Shown piece after piece: positions 36,564 through 49,373 of a stretch of 64,000 nt of DNA. A model generated the notes under the pieces. It was given only the letters and a program-made list of their open reading frames with translations, ran no database searches and had not been told where the DNA came from. The translations under genes and the position numbers were made by a program. The stretch is from Benincasa hispida (taxonomy: Eukaryota > Streptophyta > Magnoliopsida > Cucurbitales > Cucurbitaceae): assembly GCF_009727055.1 (NCBI RefSeq), contig NC_052351.1, forward strand, positions 9,734,324 to 9,798,323, written 5' to 3'. How positions within the stretch are numbered: position 1 is the first letter of the stretch; each line of letters starts with the position of its first letter.

Positions 36564-39440
36564 ATGAGAGAGAATCAGAGATAGAGCGGAACTGAAGGTA
36601 TAATCAAATTGAAGTGAAGAAAAGAAGTTGAGGTCCGGAAGGGGGAGTTTTAGCTTTTTATTGAATGTTGTTGTCCTTAGGTTCATGATTAGCGGAAGAA
36701 ACTGATCTATCCACGCGTCTAAAACCTTGTCTTCTATATGCAAATATCCTTTTTTTTTTAATTTTTTTTTAAATAAAATAAATTCAAATATCACTCGTTC
36801 GTTCCTCATACGGCATTTTTTCCTCCTTTTTCGTTTTGGTAATAAAGACAATTGGGCACCCAAAATTTCAAACCCCCAATATGAATTTTCTGTATTAGTT
36901 AGAACCAGAACTATTCTTAATAAATGCCTCACCTAATTTTTTCTTAATACAGCAATGCTTTTAAATGTATTTTTAAATGCAAAAAGAACAAAATAAAATA
37001 ATAATAAACATTTAACAAAGTAATATTGGGTAAGCTCACCATTGATTTTATTTTACAACATTTTATAAGTAAATTCCTTAATCTTTTTAGTCTCATTAAA
37101 TTTATTCTTTATCAGAATGAAAATTTGTTTCTATTGAGTAGTGGTATGAATTTTTTATAGGTCTTAATTAAAAAGGAAAATAATATAAAACGAAACTAAT
37201 GTTGAAATCTTGGGTTATTTCTCGAAAAAAATGTGACCCTTTTAAAAATTAGTGGATGACTGCTTGACCATTTCTTATTGGTCTCAAATTCAAAATTTAA
37301 ATATAAAGGTCAAATTAAAATATAATAACCAATCGTCTAATGTGGTTGCTGATACTGACTTTGAAGGTTTGATTTGTTCAAATTCTAAAAAAAAATTCCC
37401 TCGGTTCCACTTCCGGATAGATTATTTAATTATTTTTTCCCGAACAAATTATTGAATTCCAGATTTTAAAATAAACAAATATTAAGACTGTATGTAACAA
37501 TTTCAATTATAGTTCTCTGTTTCTTTCTAATTTTTTTATTGGTTTCACCATTAAAAAATGAAAACAAAATAAAATTTTTAGTAAAATTTCAACAAGTTTC
37601 GATATTTTTAATAAAAAATTTCAACCATTGATTTGAAAATAGTATTTATAAGCGATCGTTTAGGCTCTATTAGGTAACTCTATGAAAATTAAGCTTATAA
37701 ATATTTTTTTTTTTGGTTTTATTATCTATTTTTTTATCAATATTCTAGAAAATCAAGCTAGATTTGAAAACTTAAAAAAGTATTTTTTTAAATTTGGCTA
37801 AGAATTCACTATATTACTTATGATGATGGAAACTATAATAAAAAATTGAGAGAAAAAACCAAAAATACTTTACAAATGGGACTTTATTAGACAAAACCGA
37901 TTATATATATATATATACACACACAATAAGGACACGAAAAACATTTAAATTTATTTTACTTCTATTTATCGACAATATCTTCCGTTTCATTCAAGCGGGA
38001 TCCGAAGTATTCCATATTCTTCTGAATTATAAGTATCCGCGAAATTAATTTGGTCTCTATTCTTAGTTTCAATTTTTTCCGATTTATCAAAACCTTATAT
38101 ATATATATATATATAACTATCATGAGAAAATAATCAATCATTTACAATTTGAGTGCTATTTCACTGTAGATGAAAGGAAAGTCTTCAAATGAGTATTTAT
38201 GAACCATTGGAAGACTTCGCTAATACGATATATATGAATTGAAAGTTGATGAAGATAAATTTGAACTAATTTTTAGTTTAAAATATAGATCCTTATAGAT
38301 TTAATGAAGTATATATAAATATTTGTTATTTTCAAAGTCATTTCAAAACAATATCTTAATCATTTAAAATCAATTTTAACTATATGTCAATAATATTTGA
38401 AAATATAAAGTCCAATACAAAATTGATTTTGAATTATTTAATGAATGTTTGTCATTGTACTTTTAAACAAGGTAAAAAGGAATTTGAAATTTTCAAAACC
38501 AATCTCAAGCATGTTCTAATTGTTTGCAATGGTTGAAAAGATGTTGATAAAAAGGTAGTTAAAGTGTAACTTATTTGAGTGGCGGCGAAGATCGAATACA
38601 TATCATATAACTATATATTTTTGGACTGAAATATATATTTTCATAGTAATAACTTAAATTGGTAAACTGGAGTATATTATATTATTAACCGAAAGAAGGA
38701 GACATGTTGTGAATTCAATGAAATAATATATCTTTTTTTCTATTGGCGTAGCAACTTGCTTAATTTAATAGCAATACTACTCGTAATTATAGTCGGCATT
38801 GTTAGATAAAAATAAATAAATAAATAAATAAATATACAATAAACATTAGTGAGCCCACGCTGTCCACTAATGCCACTATAATTAAGGAATTATTTAGCGT
38901 ATTTAACGGGCAAAAGGGATATCGATTATGGTTTCTCTCATCCACCCATAATTATGGTTACAGAAGTTTATAACACTTGGGCTCTTATAATTATTATCCT
39001 AATGATTTTAATTTTTATGATCTAAGAAAACAATAAATAATTTTCGTTATTAAAAAACGTGTAACGAAACAAGCTAGTGTATTAGTTAAAAAATCACATT
39101 TATTTTAAATTTAAAAATAAAACATATTTAAAATGTGTTACTAACATTGCTTATATGAGCATAGCACAAATGTAATTTTTAAGTTATTAATGTAGCTTAA
39201 CGGATATTGATATGTACTTTTTTTTTTCTTTTTGTTGGATGTTTGATCTCTCATCTCCATATACTTTGTACTAAAAGAACAAAAAACTTCATTGACTTTT
39301 ATGGAAAAAGATATGTATGTCTAAAGCTCTCGAATGACTTAACTTCAAAGATCTCGAAGGATGGAGCTCCCTAAACTCAAATATCTAATATGGAATTATA
39401 GGAACAATTTGGTTCACAACAAACCTATTCCTTCAGTTTC
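36564..39440. other. intergenic region upstream of the VAP gene
   Basis: AT-rich, with (AT)n runs near 37895 and 38095, a (TAAA)n-like run near 38810 and a third copy of the MITE-like family at about 37668-37870. No supported gene. Confidence 0.55.
37668..37870. repeat. third copy of the MITE-like family
   Basis: It carries the AAATTAAGCTTATAAAT core and the TTGGCTAAGAATTCA block seen in similar order at 14664-14947. The ends are too worn to define. Confidence 0.4.
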
Positions 39441-39454
39441 ATCAAAATGCATTT

Positions 39455-39925
39455 GGATTAAAAAAATATTGTGAAGAAATTCGTGTTTCGAACCTTCGTT
39501 TTTCCCTCTGCAAATCTTCATCGAGAAAAAGATCTATCACAGCGTCAGATAACAATAGGCTTGCTCTTCCTATTGGTTCAAACGTTGATGCCGCCTGGAA
39601 ATCGTCATCAGAATCCTCTGGTTTCAGCGCTAGAATCCGAGACAATTTAGGGTTTTTGAAAGTCGTTCAAGCATCTTCTATTGATTTTACCTATCCTTCT
39701 CTGCTTGCTGAAATCCTTAGCCGACTTTTCTAAGAATGCTAGATTACTTGGCCTAATGATGTTTGGATGACTTTTTATCCTTTATGGATTAAAAAGCTAG
39801 CTCTAAATGATTCTGATTCAAATTTTGCCGATGAGGCTGAATAAAAAGCACTAATTTTGTTTAAAGAAAACATTTTAGGAAATTTTAATTCTATTTTTTT
39901 TAAAAAAAAAAAAAAATTCTCACAT
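39455..39925 (+). pseudogene. fragment of an unidentified protein-coding gene
   Basis: A continuous frame of about 90 codons without an ATG runs up to the TAA at 39730-39732; it is rich in serine and arginine at first, then reads SGFSARIRDNLGFLKVVQAS and SSIDFTYPSLLAEILSRLF. The same frame goes on past stops TAA and TAG with coding-like content (WPNDVWMTFYPLWIKKLAL, then DSDSNFADEAE) and a third stop TAA, ending near an A-run at about 39900. The absence of introns and the A-run would fit a processed copy, but this is weak. I do not recognise the family. Confidence 0.4.
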
Positions 39926-40114
39926 ATGTACGTACACAAATTTATTGAAATTTTAGAGTGGTTTGATAATCATTTGGTTATTGGTTTTAGTTTTTTAAAA
40001 TCAAGGCATTTAAATATCTTTTCCACGTATAAATTTATTTTGCTTTTTTATTTACTTCACCATAATTTAAAATTACATTCAAGTTAGTACAAGTTTAATC
40101 TTCACCTTTACTCA

Positions 40115-40400
40115 CGCAAAAAACGTCGGGCAAAGTATTAAAAACGTCGGGATGGGTTATGCCAACGCATTTTTTTCCGTCAGTATAATTGTCGTCATAT
40201 CCATGTCGAGAGAAGTTCTTACCAACAAAAACTATTTTCGTCGGCAAAAATATCATTTTTGGCAACACAATATTTGTGTCGGCATGTGTGTTTTCCCAAC
40301 AAAATACAATTTGCACAGGGAAAAGCATAATCCTAAACAACAAAAATTTCAGTTTTCAATAGACAGATTTTTGCCAACTTTATTTGCATCGGCATAAGTT
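40115..40400. mobile_element. probable sub-terminal region of a CACTA element (left end)
   Basis: CGTCGG occurs repeatedly (AAAACGTCGGG, TTTTCGTCGGCAAAAA, TGTGTCGGCATG, TTGCATCGGCATAAG), with CCAACAAAA words between. Similar motifs in inverse orientation lie at 62880-63010 beyond the TNP2 gene. Arrays of this kind near the ends are typical of CACTA (En/Spm) elements. The exact CACTA terminus and 3-bp target duplication were not found. Confidence 0.5.
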
Positions 40401-40923
40401 GTTTATAATTTTATATTATTTTGTAATAATTAAATAACCAATTTTTTATTTCCTTAATACGTAATTATGCACAAACAAAATTAATCTTCAAACAAATCAA
40501 TTGGGGATAAATATAACAAAAGTAATCTTATATATTTAAAAATAAGACTAATATTCAATACACAAGCTATAAAATTCTACGAATAAAAACTATGTATACA
40601 ATTAAATTTGAGTTATTAAATTTGAACTTTTCTAACTTCTTACAAATCCCCTATACAAAAATTTTGTTTAATCTTCCCTAAGCCAAAATAAGTGAGATAC
40701 TAAACCAAACTAAGTAATCATCTTACAAAATCTTCTCGCAATCTCCAAAAAATGATCTTTAAGAATTTACACGAACAACTTGAAATAGGAAAAACAAATA
40801 TTATGAAAGATTTCTTAAAATCAACAAATGAAAATGAACAAAACGATCTTAACAATCACACAAAGACTTAAACAAAATATTTAAAATGGTTATGTGGAAT
40901 GATCCCTCTTTCAAGCTACAAAC
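40401..40923. other. AT-rich noncoding DNA between CACTA end and copia LTR
   Basis: No ORF or known domain. By position it may be the 3' noncoding part of the CACTA element. Confidence 0.4.
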
Positions 40924-42921
40924 TGATGGAATGTAGAAACATGCAACGGAAGCAATCAGAATCAATAAACACTCTAATTATATTTAATTTGAGTTCTAAA
41001 AGCATGCAAAACCAAATTTTTCATAAAATGGTTTTAAAAACATCATGCTTTTATAGAATCCTCTAAATCCAAGCTACTCTCTATGAATTTTCTGCTTCAA
41101 CACCTTAGTGAACCACCAAGAGATCTTCCTACTATTCTCAGTTTTGAATTTGAGTGGTGGAACTCTCAATTGAAGTGAATTGTGAAGGGAATTGGAGAGG
41201 GTTTGAGAAAGAAGAGAGTTTTTCATAATTTCTCAGATTTTTAGCAGCTCTCTCTCTGCTTTATCTCATAAAATTGAAGCTTTTATGCATCTCATGCATG
41301 CAAGCACTAAGGAATCTCAACCATGGCCAACTCAATTTGTGCTTGGTAGCGGGCTAGGTATTTGGATGGAGATGAATCCACCAAATCATCAAAACCTTGG
41401 ATGTTTCCATTATCTCCTATTTTAATTTCCAAATTCATTGATTCAATTCAAAACTTAATCAAATATAGAATTCAATTTAAAAAACTGAAATTAATTTGAT
41501 TTCAATTAATTAAACAAATTTAATTAATTTAATCAATAATTTTATATCAAGTATTAAATTAATCAAATACCTAATTTTAAACATGAATCCTATTCATATA
41601 ATTAATATTTAAATCAATGTTTAAATATTATAAACTCTCCAATTTCATTTAATTTCAATAAATTAAACGTTAATTAAATCGAATATAATTATACAAACCT
41701 TAATTTGAAATTGAACAATTCAAAATCAAACCTTAATTTACAATTTGAACATTTCAAATTGAAACCCTAAATTCAATGTGAATACTTCAAATTGAAATTC
41801 AATTTGAACATTTCAAATTGAAATCATTTCAGATTCACTCAATTTACTAATTCAAGATGTTCATGTTTTACGAGTTAGTGGGGGAACTTATGGACAAATC
41901 ATGAACTCCAACGATTTGAGATTAATTGGCTAAAACTTTTTAGACCAAATTAATCAATATTCGTTAACTATCGATTCACACCACTATAACTCAGTAGTTG
42001 CACTCTCCTCACTGTAGATATATTTGTGTGCACTTGATTTAACCATAATCAGTAAGTCGACCATTCACAAGTTGTTCGTAATAACAACTGGGTCAAAATA
42101 CTATTTTTGCCCCCCAAAATTACATCTTGCTCCTTAAGTTCCATTGATTCTCTAATGAACAATTGGTTTGTGATCTAATCACTAAACTGGATCCCTCTCG
42201 GGCCAATGAGAGGGTGGGGCCCCTTGTTCAAGACCTGGATTCAATACTTAAGAGAGCAACCTTTCTCCTATCCCTAAATTGGGTAGGCGTGAATTTCATC
42301 TTGCATCCTATGTCCCCAACTATCTACCTGATCTTACCTCTGAAATGGTAGGCTTATTGAGCCGGCGCTATTGAGCCAACCCTCATCTATGCAAATCTAA
42401 GGATAATCCCGAATAAACAGGAGTTCATAGTTAGCTCAGGATTAAGATCGAGTTACCTAGGTCATCTAAGCGAAATAGTCAGTCTTAAATAGTAAACAAC
42501 GTTAAAAAGTAAGAGAGACTTATTTCTTGGACTAATATTATAGAAACTCATTGTATAGAACGACCTCACTCCTCACATCAGTACATACGCAAATTAGGAT
42601 CACTTCGTTTGTAGCAATTTACAACAAATTCTAACAACTACAAAGTAGGTCGCCAATAGTGTTATCAGAATATGGCGTCCAACCTTATTTGTATACTATA
42701 GACTGTTTTGGCTATTTACTCGAACTTGATCCATCGTTATATCTCCACATAAAGTTCAAGTAGTCATATAATAACCATGGATTTTAGTTTATTGGATTTT
42801 TATAAGTGCAAGTTACAAATTCAATAACAACTTTATTGAATAAATATCGATTAACATCTTTATTGGTAATAGAAAATGTTTAACTTTACAAACTACAGGT
42901 TTTAGGACATACAACCTAACA
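40924..42921 (-). mobile_element. 3' LTR of copia element A
   Basis: The block runs from TGATGGAATG to ACAACCTAACA on the + strand, 1998 bp. It is the reverse-orientation counterpart of the 1820-bp LTR at 56057-57876 and similar to those at 11408 and 58793. It is followed by a polypurine tract, which reads GTCCAAGTAGGAGTT on the minus strand (42936-42922). Confidence 0.85.
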
Positions 42922-45900
42922 AACTCCTACTTGGACTAAAACTTCAATAGATATATACAAATATATACAATGTTGAGTTCAATGAGAGAAAACATACAAT
43001 AGAATAAATGCAATCAACTAAGGCATCAGATACCCATTATTTCTCCCATTTGCCCTAGTTTTAAGTATCTCATATTCTTAATCCCACTAGGTGACCCTTG
43101 AACACTTTAGCCGAAAGGCCTTCATAAATAGATCAACCAAGTTGTCTTGTGAGGCTATCTGCGTGACGATCACGTCTTCTCTGTGTATAATCTCCCTTAT
43201 GAAATGGTACTTTCGCTCGATGTGCTTTCCACGTTTATGGCTTCTCCACACTACCGTTCCTCCATTTAGAGTGAAAACTAACCCCGAAGTTGATTTCTTT
43301 CAATCAATATTGGTCTGGAAGTCAGAATTAGTGTATTTAATAAGGATCATATCCTTAGTCCCATATATGAGCATGTAGTCTCCTGTTCTCCGAAGATACT
43401 TGAGGATGTTCTTCACTGCAGTCCAATGATCATATCCTGGATTGGACTGAAATCTGCTGACAATTCTAACTGCATAGCATATGTCAGGACGAATACACAA
43501 CATGGCATAATTAAACTCCCTATTACTTATGCATATGGAATTCGTTTCATGACTTCAACCTCTTAAAGTGTCTTAGGACTTTGTTCCTTAGACAGATGAA
43601 TTCCATGTCTAAAAGGTAACATTCCTTTCTTAGAATTTCGCATTTTATATCTAGACAACATCTTGTCTTTATAAAATGCTTGAGATAGTGCTAAAGTTCT
43701 GTTTTTGCGGTTTCAAACTATTTGGAGCCCAATAATATAATGTGCTTCTCCCAAATCTTTCATTTGGAATTGCGTAGCAAGCCATCTCTTGACGTCAACT
43801 AGACATTCTACCTCATTTCCTATGAGTAGAATATCATCAACATATAGAACCAGAAAAGCAACAGTTTTGTTAACGATTTTCTTGTAAACACAAGGTTCGT
43901 CAACATTTTATTCAAAGCCATAAGATTTGATCACAGTGTCAAATCTCATATTCCAGGATCAAGACGTTTGTTTCAATCCATAAATGGATCTATTAAGTTT
44001 GCAAACTTTTTGCTCTTGACCCCATTCTATAAACCATTCTGGTTGAGACATATAGATACTCTCTTCAAGATAGCCATTTAGGAAAGTTTTCTTGACATCC
44101 CTTTGCCAGATTTCATAATCATAAAATGCAGCTATGGACAAGAATATTCTAATAGATGGCAACCGAATAGAAGGTTTCTTCATATTCTACCCCCTCCCTT
44201 TGGGTAAACCCTTTTGCCACAAGCCTAGCTTTGTAGGTTTGTACCTCACCAGCTTGGTCTCATTTTCTCTTGTAGATCCACTTACAACCGATGGGCTTTA
44301 CCCCTTCTGGTTGATCTACAAGATCCCAGAATAAATTGAAGTACATTGACTCCATTTCAAGGTCCATGGTTTTAATCCACTGGTTCTTATCCACATATTC
44401 CATTGCCGTTTGAAAGTTAATGGATCCATTAAGCCATCATCTAATATGATGACTTGAGTTTCAGTTAAATCCATATACCGATCAGGCTGTTGCACAACCC
44501 TCACACTACGTTGAGGCATTCTCAACTATTGAGAAGGATGTGAAATAATAGTTCCATCAATAACTCTTGTTGATGGACTTGCTCTATCAACAACTCTTGT
44601 TGATGCATTTGTCGTTTCTTTGATCATTTTATCTATTACTAGCCTACTATGAGGTTGATGATTTTTAATGTGATCTTCCTCTAGAAAAGTTGCATTTGTC
44701 GATACAAATACCTTATCTTCCTGAGGATCATAAAAGAAACCACCTTTTTTCTCTTTAGGATAACCTATAAATAGGCAAACTTTTGATTGACATTCGAGTT
44801 TCTTAGGATTTTGTACCAACATATGTGTTGGACATCTCCAGATTCTGAAGTGACGTAGACTACCTTTACGTCCTCTTCATAGCTCATAAGGTGTTTCAGA
44901 AACACTTTTCGAGAGAACCATGTTCAATATATATACTGCAGTCTGAACTGCATAACCCCAAAAAGAACTTGGTAACTGACCATAACTCATCATAGAACGA
45001 ACTATGTCTAACAAGGTTCTATTTCTCCTTTCTACCGCACCATTTGGTGAAACGTAACAAAATCTTACGATCGCGTAATAGAAGGGCCGGAGGTACGGTA
45101 AACTCGAGGTGTGTTAGGTGTTGTAAGTTACGACTTTATTCCATGTTCTATCAAATAGTCTTGGAATTTTAAGTCCATATACTCACCCCCTCGATCTAAT
45201 CGAAGTGTTTTAAGTCTTTTACCTAATCGGTTCTCGACCTCAGCCTTATATTCGTTAAACTTTTCAAGTGTTTCGGACTTATGATGCATTAGATAAATAT
45301 GGTCATACCTTGAATAATCATCAATGAAGCTGATGAAATATTCATACCCTCCTCTAACTTTAACATTCATCGGACCACAAAGGTCTGAATGTACTAGCTC
45401 GAAGGGTTCTTTGGCTCTAAAACCTTTTCCAGAAAAAGATCTTTTAGACATTTTACCCTCAAGACAAAATTTACATGGAGGTAATGAACTGTTTTCTAAC
45501 TGATTTAGATTACCGTTCTTAACCAATCTCTCAATCCTATTGAGATTTATGTGACCAAGTCTCAAGTGCTAAAAATAGGCATTAGGAGAAACTTTCCTTT
45601 TCTTATTTTGAGTCTCAGCTATTTTAAACATCTCTATGTTTAAAACAACTTTTACCTCAATTGGTTTTAACATGTACAAGTTATTTTCTAATTTTGCAGA
45701 ACAAATTTTGATATCTTTTGAAATAATGAACATTTCATTCTTTTTAAAAGAAATTGTGTAATTTTGTTCCAGCAAACATGAGACAGATATTAAATTCCTT
45801 TTCATAGAAGGAATGTAATAAACATTTTCAAGTAAAATGTATTTATCTCCTATAAATAACTTCATATCTCTCACTACTTTAGCTAAAACAACTTCCACAG

Positions 45901-46250
45901 TCCCTACTTTAAAGGTTGCTTCGCCTTCTGTAAATTATCTCCAGGAACTTATTTCCTAAGAGAAAATACAGATATGATTAGCGGCACCTAAATCTATTAT
46001 CCAGGTCTTTTTATTGTTTTCCACTAAGCATGTTTCGATAACAAATAAATCATATTTATTATGTTGTTCGATTTTCGCATTCTCATCTATATAGTTCAAA
46101 ACTTTAGATGAGTTGGGAGATAGAAGACAATCTTCTGTTAAAACTTATTTTGAATCATCATTTGCTAGTAATTTGCATGTTGAATTGTTATCACCATTAA
46201 CTAAAACAGTATTTCAGAAGAATTCGACATGCTAAAAATTTTAAACAAAT
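42922..46250 (-). pseudogene. copia element A: gag remnant and pol (degenerate)
   Basis: On the minus strand from right to left: gag N-terminal scrap (about 46228-46080), protease with DLG in place of DSG (about 45985), pre-integrase zinc motif with CKFC and integrase start (45898-45128, HSDLCGPMNV and LDRGGEYMDL), then stops and shifts; reverse transcriptase (44525-43700) with QRDVKKTFLNGYLEE, GLKQTS and a YVDD box at 43844-43833; and RNase H pieces (43503-43090). The gag body is missing: the LLSPNSS scrap passes within about 15 codons to the KYDLFVIETC protease leader. RNase H has lost the EAEY-containing part. The element cannot move by itself. Confidence 0.85.
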
Positions 46251-48030
46251 TCTTATTAGTAAATTACAACAAAATCCAAATCAAGTTTTAGCAAAAAGTA
46301 ATAATGTATCCATTATCATTATTTATTTGCAACGATACTATAGTGAGTCAGAATAAGTGCTATCGAAGGGCAGTCAAATACTCATTCACTAAAGCAAGAC
46401 ATTCTTAACTAAATACTATCTCCAGAATAACTCTTATTCCTGTAGTCATTTATTTACTGTTTTCGGTCAGAAATAACTAACAATTAGTAATTTTGTAAGT
46501 GTAACCCTCCATTTTCAGACTTCAGAGGTCGCCCCCAATGAGGCTACCGAATCGGAGAGTCAAGGTTGGGAATAGACCTACCTATCCATTTTTGGAGTTT
46601 GAGTTGTTCCGAATCCTATGTTACAACCCTCCAAGGGGATATCTGTCATTAAATGACTAGCAAGGGCCGCCTAAAGCAAACCAGTAGGCACAACATGGGA
46701 ATCTCACAGTCCAAACCAACAGAAGAGACCGCAGGACACGTTGACAAATATCTTTTACCCACTTACTATGAATTACTTCCCTCATTCACCTTGATCTTAA
46801 CCCATACAAATACTTTCCGAATTGAGCAGTCAAGGTATAATCAACATGAAGCGTTGCATAGACCTCACGATGTGAACTTTCTAGAGACGTGAGAGTTGAA
46901 ATCAATATATCACATATTTTATTTTACAATGAACAACTTTTTCTTATTTACCTTGATCTTGACCCATACAAACACTCTCTGAATGGAGCAATCGAGGTAT
47001 ACTTGACATAAAGCGTTGCATAGACCTCACGGTGTGAACTCTTTAGGGACGTGAGAATTAAAATCAAAACATCATGTATTTGATTTTTCTGTGAACAACT
47101 TCCCCTATTCTATTCATCTAGATCTTGATTCATGCAAACACTTTTCAAATGGAGCAGTCGAGGTATAATCGATACAAAGCGAAGCATGAATCCTGATGGG
47201 AACTCTTAGGAATGTGAAAGCTAAAAACAACATATCATATATATTATTAATCTCCCATTGAAGTGTTCTAATAACATATCATATACGTTATTAAATTCTC
47301 ACTGAAGCGTTCTAACAACATATCATATATGTTATTAAACTCCCAGTGAAGTGTTCTACTTATTATTTGGTTATATTTATACTCGGGTTTATTTCGACTA
47401 ATTAAACAACCCTAAGTCTATATAGTTTATCTAAGTATAATGCTTATAAATGGATTTAACCTATGATGTCTAGGTGATAAACCGTTTTATTACCTCACAT
47501 CACTCACGTACGCTTATAAAATCGGTTAATAACGCTCAATTATTCAGCCATAATCCCCAGGTAGGAGGAGTTCCATAAACCATCAACTTAAAAACCTCCA
47601 GCCTTAGACAGAATTATATACCGATTAAGTTTGTAATCGTGATTTATAAGTAACGACCTATTTTAACTATTTAAAATAAGTGTTTAACCTACGTGAGCAT
47701 ACAACTTATCTTTGTTATGGATTTTAATATCTAATTTAATTTTATAACAACTTTATAAAAATTAGACATGCTTTGCATCCATAACATTCAACAAAGGTAT
47801 TCAACATTTAATATAACACTTATATTAAACAAAAGAAACCCTACATATGCATATTCTATATTATAACTCTTTACAACATATATTCAATGCATGTAACATG
47901 CTTCCTATGATGGGATTTTAAATCTACATGGCATACAATATGCAGAAACATAACATACATCACATACATAAATATTTAAACAACATTGATATGGTTCAAC
48001 TTTTGCATCCTAAGCAAGCAATAATAACTA
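46251..48030 (-). mobile_element. copia element A: leader region, 5' end missing
   Basis: Noncoding sequence homologous in reverse orientation to 50080-51458 of element B (shared blocks such as GAATCTCA, CACTTACTATGAA and ATCACCTAGACATCATAGGTT). Three related sub-repeats at about 46720-46900, 46920-47060 and 47080-47230 each carry a CTTGATCTTGACCCAT-like word and a GCGTTGCATAGACCTCACG-like word. No LTR or primer site follows; at about 48030 the sequence meets a truncated LTR in the opposite direction. Confidence 0.7.
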
Positions 48031-48036
48031 AATTAT

Positions 48037-49359
48037 TCGGGATTATCCTTAGATTTGAATGGGTGAGGGTTGGCTCAATAGCACCGGCTCAATAAGTCTC
48101 CCATTTCATGGGTAAGACCGGGTAGACAGCTGGAGACATAGGGTGCAAGACAGAATTCTCTCCTACCTGCTTTTAAGGATAGTGGAGAGGTTGTTCCCTT
48201 AAGTGCTGACTCTGGGTCTTGAACAATGGGCCTTACCCTCTCATTAGCCGAGAGGGACTCGATTTAGTGATTAGATCACAAACCAATTGTTCATTAGAGA
48301 ATCAATGGGACTTAAGGAGCAAGATGTAATCTTGGAGGTAAAACAGCTTTTGACCCAACCATTATTACGAACAACCTGTGAAGGGTTGACTTACTTAGCA
48401 TGGTTATATCAAATGGACACATAATATATCTACAGTGAGGGGAATGCAACTATAGGCTATAGTAGACAGTCATGTTAATTAACGAATATTGATTAACTAG
48501 GTTAAAGACTTTGACTGGTTAGTCTCGGATCGCTGGAGCCCATGATTTGTAGGTCCATCAGGTCTCCTTGCTAGCTCACTACAGAAAAAATTGAAGAACT
48601 AGGTGAAGTGAGAATTTGAAATATTCAAATTCGGGCTTAAGGGAAAATTGTATTTTATAGGAGATATAATTTACAATTAAATAATTTATTGATTATTAAT
48701 TATATTTGAGATTATTCTTGAATATTAGCATGAAAGTGTTTTTTTAAAACTTGATTAATGTGATTAATCAAAGTTAGGTGTCAAAAACAATTTAATATAT
48801 GATGTTAAATTTGTTTTTTTAATATTTTCTATTTTATATAAAAAAAAATTCATAACATTTTTTTTATATATATTAAAATTAGTTAGTGGAAAAATCCAAT
48901 TGTTGGATTTTTCCACTAACTAAGTGGACTTTGAAGTGGCATTTCCAAAGCTTGACACCTAAAGATTACGTGCTAATAGATTTTGAGGTAGAAGAGATGC
49001 AAAATAGGATTTTGCATGTAATTTTTCTTTAAATAGTTTGGTTTTTTAAATGTAAAAAGACTAATGTTTCTTTGACTTTTCAATTGACTCTTCCACCAAA
49101 ATCTCTTTACTTTCCACTTTTCTAGAGTGAAATTCCCTTGTCTTCACTAACAAAACGATTCCACCACTGTGTTCTTCAACCGGAGAGTAGCGAGGGCTTA
49201 CTGTTGGTGGTGTCGATCGAGCACAGAGAGGAAGATTGTGGTGGATTCTACAAAGGTTGTATTTTCTAACCCTTTATGCATGCTTATTCTTAGTTTTATG
49301 TATTTAGAACGTTATCGATCCTTGCTTCTGCTGTGCATACTGTTCTTTATGTTCCAACA
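48037..49359 (+). mobile_element. 5' LTR of copia element B, truncated
   Basis: From TTCGGGATTATCCTTAGATT to TTCCAACA it matches 56569-57876. About the first 510 bp of the LTR are missing. The right end is directly followed by the primer site. Confidence 0.85.
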
Positions 49360-49361
49360 AT

Positions 49362-49373
49362 TGGTATCAAAGA
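49362..49373 (+). other. primer-binding site of copia element B
   Basis: TGGTATCAAAGA follows the LTR after two bases and matches the initiator tRNA-Met primer (TGGTATCAGAGC) of copia elements with two changes. Confidence 0.8.

Noticed and set aside
36516..36936. ORFs on both strands upstream of the VAP gene
   Set aside because: They cover the GA tract and promoter region; no family similarity.
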